Positions 60,189-64,000 of a stretch of DNA of 64,000 nucleotides are shown in pieces. The stretch's first letter is position 1. Each line of letters opens with the position of its first letter. The notes beneath the pieces were generated by a model. It had not been told where the DNA came from. It was given only the letters and a program-made list of their open reading frames with translations, and did no database searches. Position numbers and translations under genes: made by a program. Source of the stretch: JAICSD01 sp035637115 (GTDB lineage Bacteria > Acidobacteriota > Vicinamibacteria > Vicinamibacterales > 2-12-FULL-66-21); NCBI GenBank assembly GCA_035637115.1, contig DASPXV010000139.1, forward strand, positions 14,702 through 78,701, written 5' to 3'.

Positions 60189-60743
60189 CTACCGGGCCTT
60201 GCGCGCGATCGCTTCGACTACAGCGGTCAGCTGATTCTCGGCCGCGATTCGCCGCGCGGTAAACCCGCCGCCATCGATCGCCTCCGGATCGGCGCCACGT
60301 TCCAGCAGCAACAGCGCAATAGCTGCATGCTTCCCTGCACTCGCGGCATGCAAGGGCGTGTTCTGGAGACTGTTACGCGACACGGCGTGCACGTCGGCGC
60401 CGGCATTCAACAGCTGGCGGGCCGCCTCCAGCTGGCCGAAGAACGCGGCAAGGTGCAACGGCGTCCAGCCGTCGTACGCGTAAGCGTTGACGGCGCCAGG
60501 ATGCGCGAGGGCGCGAGACAGTTCGGGCAATCTGCCGGTTGCCGCAGCCACGAACAGGTCCACATCGGCGCCGAGCTCGATGAGCGCGTCGACGACGGCG
60601 TGGTGCCCGCGATAGAGGGCGGCCATCAATGGAGACTCCCCGGATGGAAGTCGCTGCAATGTGACACCCGGCGAAGCCTCTACGATCTCGCGAACGCGAT
60701 TGGTGTCGCCGGCCTTTGCGGCTTCGACGAGCGCCTCGATCAT
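60189..60743 (-). CDS. Ankyrin-repeat protein
   Basis: The 184-residue protein has at least four ankyrin units: GDTNRVREIVEASPGVTLQ, GESPLMAALYRGHHAVVDALIELGADVD, DGWTPLHLAAFFGQLEAARQLLNAGADVHAV and LQNTPLHAASAGKHAAIALLLLERGADPEAI. It is a protein-binding scaffold without catalytic domain. The ATG at 60743 overlaps the stop of the lipid kinase as ATGA, so the two are coupled. A longer in-frame N terminus is Arg-rich and was not used. Confidence 0.85.
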   Translation of the reverse strand: MIEALVEAAKAGDTNRVREIVEASPGVTLQRLPSGESPLMAALYRGHHAVVDALIELGADVDLFVAAATGRLPELSRALAHPGAVNAYAYDGWTPLHLAAFFGQLEAARQLLNAGADVHAVSRNSLQNTPLHAASAGKHAAIALLLLERGADPEAIDGGGFTARRIAAENQLTAVVEAIARKAR

Positions 60744-61639
60744 GCGGGAACCCGTACGGTCAAGAGCTTCGGACGAATGCGGACCGAAATGGATCCGCCC
60801 GCGCGGCCGATTTCTCCATCGAGGTGATAGAGCATCTCGCCATCCGTCTCCACGACCGCGGATGCAATGGACCGCTTGACGACGCGCGGAGCCTTGTCCG
60901 CCGTCCCCAGCGCCAGGTAGCGCCCGCACCACAGCCGGGCGAGAGGGGTCCGGTCCTCCACGACCATCGCTTCCAGCTTTCCGTCATCCAGCTGCGCGTG
61001 AGGGGCCAGCCGGATTTTGTTGCCGTACTCGCGGCCATTCGCGAAGGCGATGAGGAGCGCCGTCGTGTTGAGCTCTTCGTCATCGAGCCGAATGCGGTAC
61101 CGGGCTGCGCGATACCGGAACATCTCGCGCACGCCAATCTGGATGTAGGGTCCCATGCCCCGGCGCCCCAGCGATCGCAGGTTGAACTGCTCCGCGATCA
61201 GCGCATCGAACCCGATGCCCGCGATATTGAAGAAGAGGCGCCCTGCCATCTCCCCGGCGTCGACGGGGCGATCGCGGCCGCGGAGGATGATATCGATGGC
61301 CGCGTTGGGGTCTGCCGGGATGCCGAGCTCCGATGCGAACCCGTTACCCGAGCCTGCCGGAATGATCCCGAGGACGGCGCCGCTGCCGGCAAGCGAGGTA
61401 CCGACTTCATTAATCGTACCGTCGCCGCCCCATGCGATCACCATGCGGGCCCCTGACGCGACCGCCGCGCGGGCCATCTCGCCGGCATGATACGGGCGTT
61501 CGGTGAGGTAAACCGTACTGCTGACGCCGGCGGCACCGAAGCGAGCGGTCAGCAGCGCGACTCGCGCTTCGGCGACGCCTGGCGTTGCGCCCGCGCCCGA
61601 GAACGGGTTGACGATCGCGACGATTTCTCCGGAAGCCAC
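60740..61639 (-). CDS. Diacylglycerol kinase-like lipid kinase
   Basis: The 299-residue protein of the DAGK catalytic family has IVAIVNPFSGAGATPGV (N-terminal strand and Gly-rich loop), VIAWGGDGTINEVGTSL (GGDGT nucleotide motif) and GIIPAGSGNGFASELGIP. The C-terminal half has FFNIAGIGFDALIAEQF and FANGREYGNKIRLAPHAQLDDGKLEAMVV. It should phosphorylate a lipid (diacylglycerol or a sphingosine-like base) at the membrane. GTG start. Confidence 0.88.
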   Translation of the reverse strand: MASGEIVAIVNPFSGAGATPGVAEARVALLTARFGAAGVSSTVYLTERPYHAGEMARAAVASGARMVIAWGGDGTINEVGTSLAGSGAVLGIIPAGSGNGFASELGIPADPNAAIDIILRGRDRPVDAGEMAGRLFFNIAGIGFDALIAEQFNLRSLGRRGMGPYIQIGVREMFRYRAARYRIRLDDEELNTTALLIAFANGREYGNKIRLAPHAQLDDGKLEAMVVEDRTPLARLWCGRYLALGTADKAPRVVKRSIASAVVETDGEMLYHLDGEIGRAGGSISVRIRPKLLTVRVPA

Positions 61640-61672
61640 GCGCGTTCCGCGATGTTATAGTAATCGCGCCGC

Positions 61673-62863
61673 ATGCGCCTGACCAGACTGCCGGTGCGCC
61701 TCTCGCTGCTGTTCCTCTGCCTCGCAGCAATCGCCGGCACAACCTTTCTCCTCTGGTCATCAACGCGCGACGCCGATCGCGATCGCGCGGCAATGCGTAC
61801 CTTCGAGATCAACGCGCGCAGCGCAGCCGTGTCGATCGCCGATCTGCGGGCCGCGCAACAATCGTACGTCGCCGTAGGCCAGGGAGAGGATTTCTGGTTC
61901 GCGCGCGTGGCGTCGATTGAAAAAGAGATCGAGGAAAGAATCTCAACGCTTCGCGACGCCGTGACCGCACCTCAAGCGGCCGCAGAGCTCGAAGCGGCCG
62001 CGACTGCGCTTCAGGAATTCATGCAGATGGATCTGCGGGCGCGCGACTTTACGCGCGGCCGTCAGCTGACGCTCGCATCCGACATGATCTTCGCGGACGG
62101 ATTCGAGCTGACGAAGAAGGCGGGGGACGCGGTTGACCGCGCGCTGACGGCGGAGCAAGTCGGGCACGATTCTGCAGCGGCCGCCGTCAAGCGGCAGCAG
62201 GTCATCGCACTCGCCGGCGCGGGCGCAACGGCGCTGCTCGGCCTCCTGCTGTTACTACCAGCCGGTCGCAGGCCCGATTCCGACCCCCTCGCCACTTCGG
62301 CTGCCCTGCCACTGCCGATCGTGTCCGATGAGACACTCGCCGATCTGCGTGATTTCGGTCTCGTGGCCGCGCCGGTTGTGCCCGCTGCGCGACAGGTGAG
62401 CCTCGATCGCGTGGCGTCACTCTGCGGCGAGCTCGCGCGCATCCCCGACACACGGACGCTGCCGTCGCTGCTCGAGCGCGCAGCCGGCGTGCTCGACGCC
62501 AGCGGCATCGTCCTCTGGATCGCCGATCCCGACGGACGCGAGCTCTCGCCGATCCTCGTGCATGGTTATTCGCCGCAGCTCGCGACGCGTCTCGGCACCA
62601 TCAAGCGCGACGCCGAAAACGTGACCGCCTCCGCATATCGCACGTCCCTGCTGCAGACAGTGAAGGGGGACACGATCTCGAGCGGCGCTATCGCCGTGCC
62701 GCTGGTGGGATCGTCCGGGTGCGTGGGGGTGATCGCCGCGGAAATAAAAAATGGCGGCGAGCAGCAGGAATCCCTGCTGGCCGCCGCCACGATCATCGCC
62801 GCGCAGCTCGCGACACTCGTCGGGCCGCCGTCTGCACGCGTCAAAGCCGGAGCCGCAGGCTAG
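61673..62863 (+). CDS. Membrane protein with C-terminal GAF domain
   Basis: The 396-residue protein has a membrane helix at about 9-28 (LSLLFLCLAAIAGTTFLLWSS), a periplasmic helical sensor region (about 30-180) and a second helix near 190 (VIALAGAGATALLGLLLLLPAG). The C-terminal part (about 240-380) fits a GAF domain: LERAAGVLDASGIVLWIADPDGREL and GAIAVPLVGSSGCVGVIAAEIKNG. No kinase, GGDEF or HAMP follows, so an output partner must be elsewhere. TATAGT 11 nt before the ATG. Confidence 0.75.
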   Translation: MRLTRLPVRLSLLFLCLAAIAGTTFLLWSSTRDADRDRAAMRTFEINARSAAVSIADLRAAQQSYVAVGQGEDFWFARVASIEKEIEERISTLRDAVTAPQAAAELEAAATALQEFMQMDLRARDFTRGRQLTLASDMIFADGFELTKKAGDAVDRALTAEQVGHDSAAAAVKRQQVIALAGAGATALLGLLLLLPAGRRPDSDPLATSAALPLPIVSDETLADLRDFGLVAAPVVPAARQVSLDRVASLCGELARIPDTRTLPSLLERAAGVLDASGIVLWIADPDGRELSPILVHGYSPQLATRLGTIKRDAENVTASAYRTSLLQTVKGDTISSGAIAVPLVGSSGCVGVIAAEIKNGGEQQESLLAAATIIAAQLATLVGPPSARVKAGAAG

Positions 62864-63741
62864 AGAACCGTCCGCGTCCGCGCGCGTGGACGCGTGTCGG
62901 CCGCTTCCAGTTTCCCTTTCAACGACATCGTCTTCTTGTCCCTGACGACATCGATCGTGAACGCGCCATCGGTTTCGAGCCGGTTGATTGCGCGATTCAC
63001 GTCCGACGTGTCATAGACCTTCGATCCGTTGATGCTGGTGATCACATCGCCTGCTTTCAGCCCGGCTTTCTGCGCCGCCGAATCATCGAGCACGGACTTG
63101 ATGAGGACGCCTTCTTTCACGCCAAAGTATTCGGCGAGCTGATCGTCAATCGACTCGATCGTTATCCCGAGACGCCGTCCGTTCCCATAGCGCATGACGC
63201 CGGGAAAGTCGAAACGGAAGTCCGGATCGACCAGTGCCGGTGGAAGAGGTGCGCGGGGCGCTGCCGGAGGGGATGGCGGAGTTGGAATGCGCGCCCCGCG
63301 CGGAAGATCGAGAAGCCGCAGGTTGAAGTCATCCGACCAGGTGCGCCGCTCGGGGGTCACGTTCAGATTGACGCGCTGCCCCCCGCGCGAGAGCGTCACC
63401 GCGACGCTGTGCCCTGGCGACGTTTCCTGCACGAGGCGCGAGAACTGCCGCACGCTGCGCACGCGCTCGCCATCGAATTCGGTGATGGTGTCCGCAGCCT
63501 GGATGCCCGCCTTGTCCCCCGGACCTCCGGGCGAGACTGTCTCGACCACCACGCCTGACTTCGGCTGTTTGGCGTCCTCCCCCTCGATATCCGTGACGGT
63601 CACGCCGATGTGCGCGGACCGGGCCAACTCAAAAGCGCGGGCGATGGGCTCCCTGTCTTGTGCGACAACACGCGCAGGCGCCGCTTCGGGGGCGGCGAGC
63701 AGCAGGGCACCCGCGAGCGTTACCCAATTCGATACGATCAT
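62860..63741 (-). CDS. Secreted protein with two PDZ domains
   Basis: The 293-residue protein has a signal peptide (MIVSNWVTLAGALLLAAPEAAPA). PDZ1 lies at about 43-125 (HIGVTVTDIEGEDAKQPKSGVVVETVSPGGPGDKAGIQAADTITEFDGERV) and PDZ2 at about 185-280 (RRLGITIESIDDQLAEYFGVKEGVLIKSVLDDSAAQKAGLKAGDVITSINGSKV). A Pro-rich linker (PPSPPAAPRAPLPP) joins them. No protease domain, so it is a binding or adaptor protein. GGAGGT ribosome-binding site about 7 nt before the ATG. CTAG shared stop with the GAF gene. Confidence 0.85.
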   Translation of the reverse strand: MIVSNWVTLAGALLLAAPEAAPARVVAQDREPIARAFELARSAHIGVTVTDIEGEDAKQPKSGVVVETVSPGGPGDKAGIQAADTITEFDGERVRSVRQFSRLVQETSPGHSVAVTLSRGGQRVNLNVTPERRTWSDDFNLRLLDLPRGARIPTPPSPPAAPRAPLPPALVDPDFRFDFPGVMRYGNGRRLGITIESIDDQLAEYFGVKEGVLIKSVLDDSAAQKAGLKAGDVITSINGSKVYDTSDVNRAINRLETDGAFTIDVVRDKKTMSLKGKLEAADTRPRARTRTVL

Positions 63742-64000
63742 TGAAAGACCTCCGGTTGAATACTGAAAGTGAGACGGACCTCTTCCTGGAAAGGTTGTTC
63801 GGAGCGTCCTTCGGTCAGGTCAGCGCGTCCACTGCAACGGACGCACGGACGCGAGAATCATTCGGAAATCGGCCGGAATCGCGCGGCACAGCCTTTGATG
63901 TAGAGGTCGACAGCCGCGCGGAGTCAACGGGATGCGTTAACTCAGGCAGGCGCTGGCATCGCCGTATCCCGTCGTAGTTCAGGCGATTTCGCGCGGTCCT
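63742..64000. other. Window end without recognised gene
   Basis: This 259-bp stretch lies upstream of the PDZ gene. The minus strand has a frame open from the window edge to about 63811 (RTARNRLNYDGIRRCQRL and onward), which could be the C terminus of a gene starting outside, but no family was recognised. No tRNA or repeat seen. Confidence 0.4.

Noticed and set aside
1..64000. tRNA or rRNA genes
   Set aside because: No T-loop-like or cloverleaf candidates and no rRNA-like stretch noticed while reading; a dedicated scan (tRNAscan-SE, Infernal) would be decisive.

Overview
The window is gene-dense, GC-rich bacterial chromosome with mixed strands, short intergenic gaps and many ATGA/GTGA overlaps. 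Several protein types point to an Acidobacteriota member, probably of the Vicinamibacteria kind: an Oar-like TonB-dependent receptor with an N-terminal carboxypeptidase-regulatory domain, a VWFA-related protein of the acidobacterial type, the remnant of an ADOP-type (acidobacterial duplicated orphan permease) ABC permease, a secreted YtcJ-like amidohydrolase and many secreted peptidases. The taxonomy is inferred from families only; no rRNA or tRNA gene was found.

Layout. 1-6.1 kb: a 5'-truncated intradiol dioxygenase, an MFS exporter, a secreted cyclophilin, a small zinc-finger-like protein and a 967-residue HEAT/DUF349 protein. 6.1-12.3 kb (minus strand): two amidohydrolases, a 165-bp palindromic element, a YfcE-like phosphoesterase and an OmpR-type two-component system. 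12.4-17.9 kb: a periplasmic protein plus TonB receptor pair, a second MFS transporter and the collapsed ADOP gene. 17.9-27.6 kb: a flavin amine oxidase divergent from a class A beta-lactamase-like hydrolase, a nucleotidyltransferase overlapping a UvrA paralogue, an LD-carboxypeptidase and a HEAT-cyclophilin fusion. 27.6-34 kb (minus): two tandem M49 (dipeptidyl-peptidase III) genes, a beta-CASP metallo-hydrolase and a PLP desulfhydrase/deaminase. 34-38.3 kb: an MTHFR-like protein, an aminotransferase, an SDR and two secreted proteins.

38.3-43 kb (minus) is a molybdenum hydroxylase operon of the PaoABC/YagTSR type with an extra Cys/His-rich small protein, followed by a DoxX protein. 43-49.8 kb: a Tat-exported class V aminotransferase, an active/inactive M16 peptidase pair, an outer-membrane barrel with two compensating frameshifts, an OmpA lipoprotein and a VWA protein. 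49.9-59.5 kb (mostly plus): an AlaA-like aminotransferase, an AI-2E transporter, a Kbl/BioF-like enzyme, an RsbU-like phosphatase, an M1 aminopeptidase and a stand-alone NuoG. 59.5-63.7 kb: CcdA, an ankyrin protein, a diacylglycerol-kinase-like enzyme, a GAF sensor and a double-PDZ protein. Secreted peptidases (M1, two M16, one exported M49, S66), amino-acid PLP enzymes and the TonB receptor together suggest a peptide- and amino-acid-consuming heterotroph.

No defence island, CRISPR array, phage, complete IS or biosynthetic cluster is visible. The most interesting signals are non-coding: a repeated TANNNT hexamer 6-9 nt upstream of many start codons, which suggests widespread leaderless transcription, and a set of structured intergenic elements (165-bp palindrome, 130-bp long inverted repeat, hairpin-bounded 22-bp tandem repeats, GC-hairpin cluster). 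Coding oddities are the double-frameshifted barrel, the collapsed ADOP gene and a UvrA paralogue lacking half of its first zinc module.
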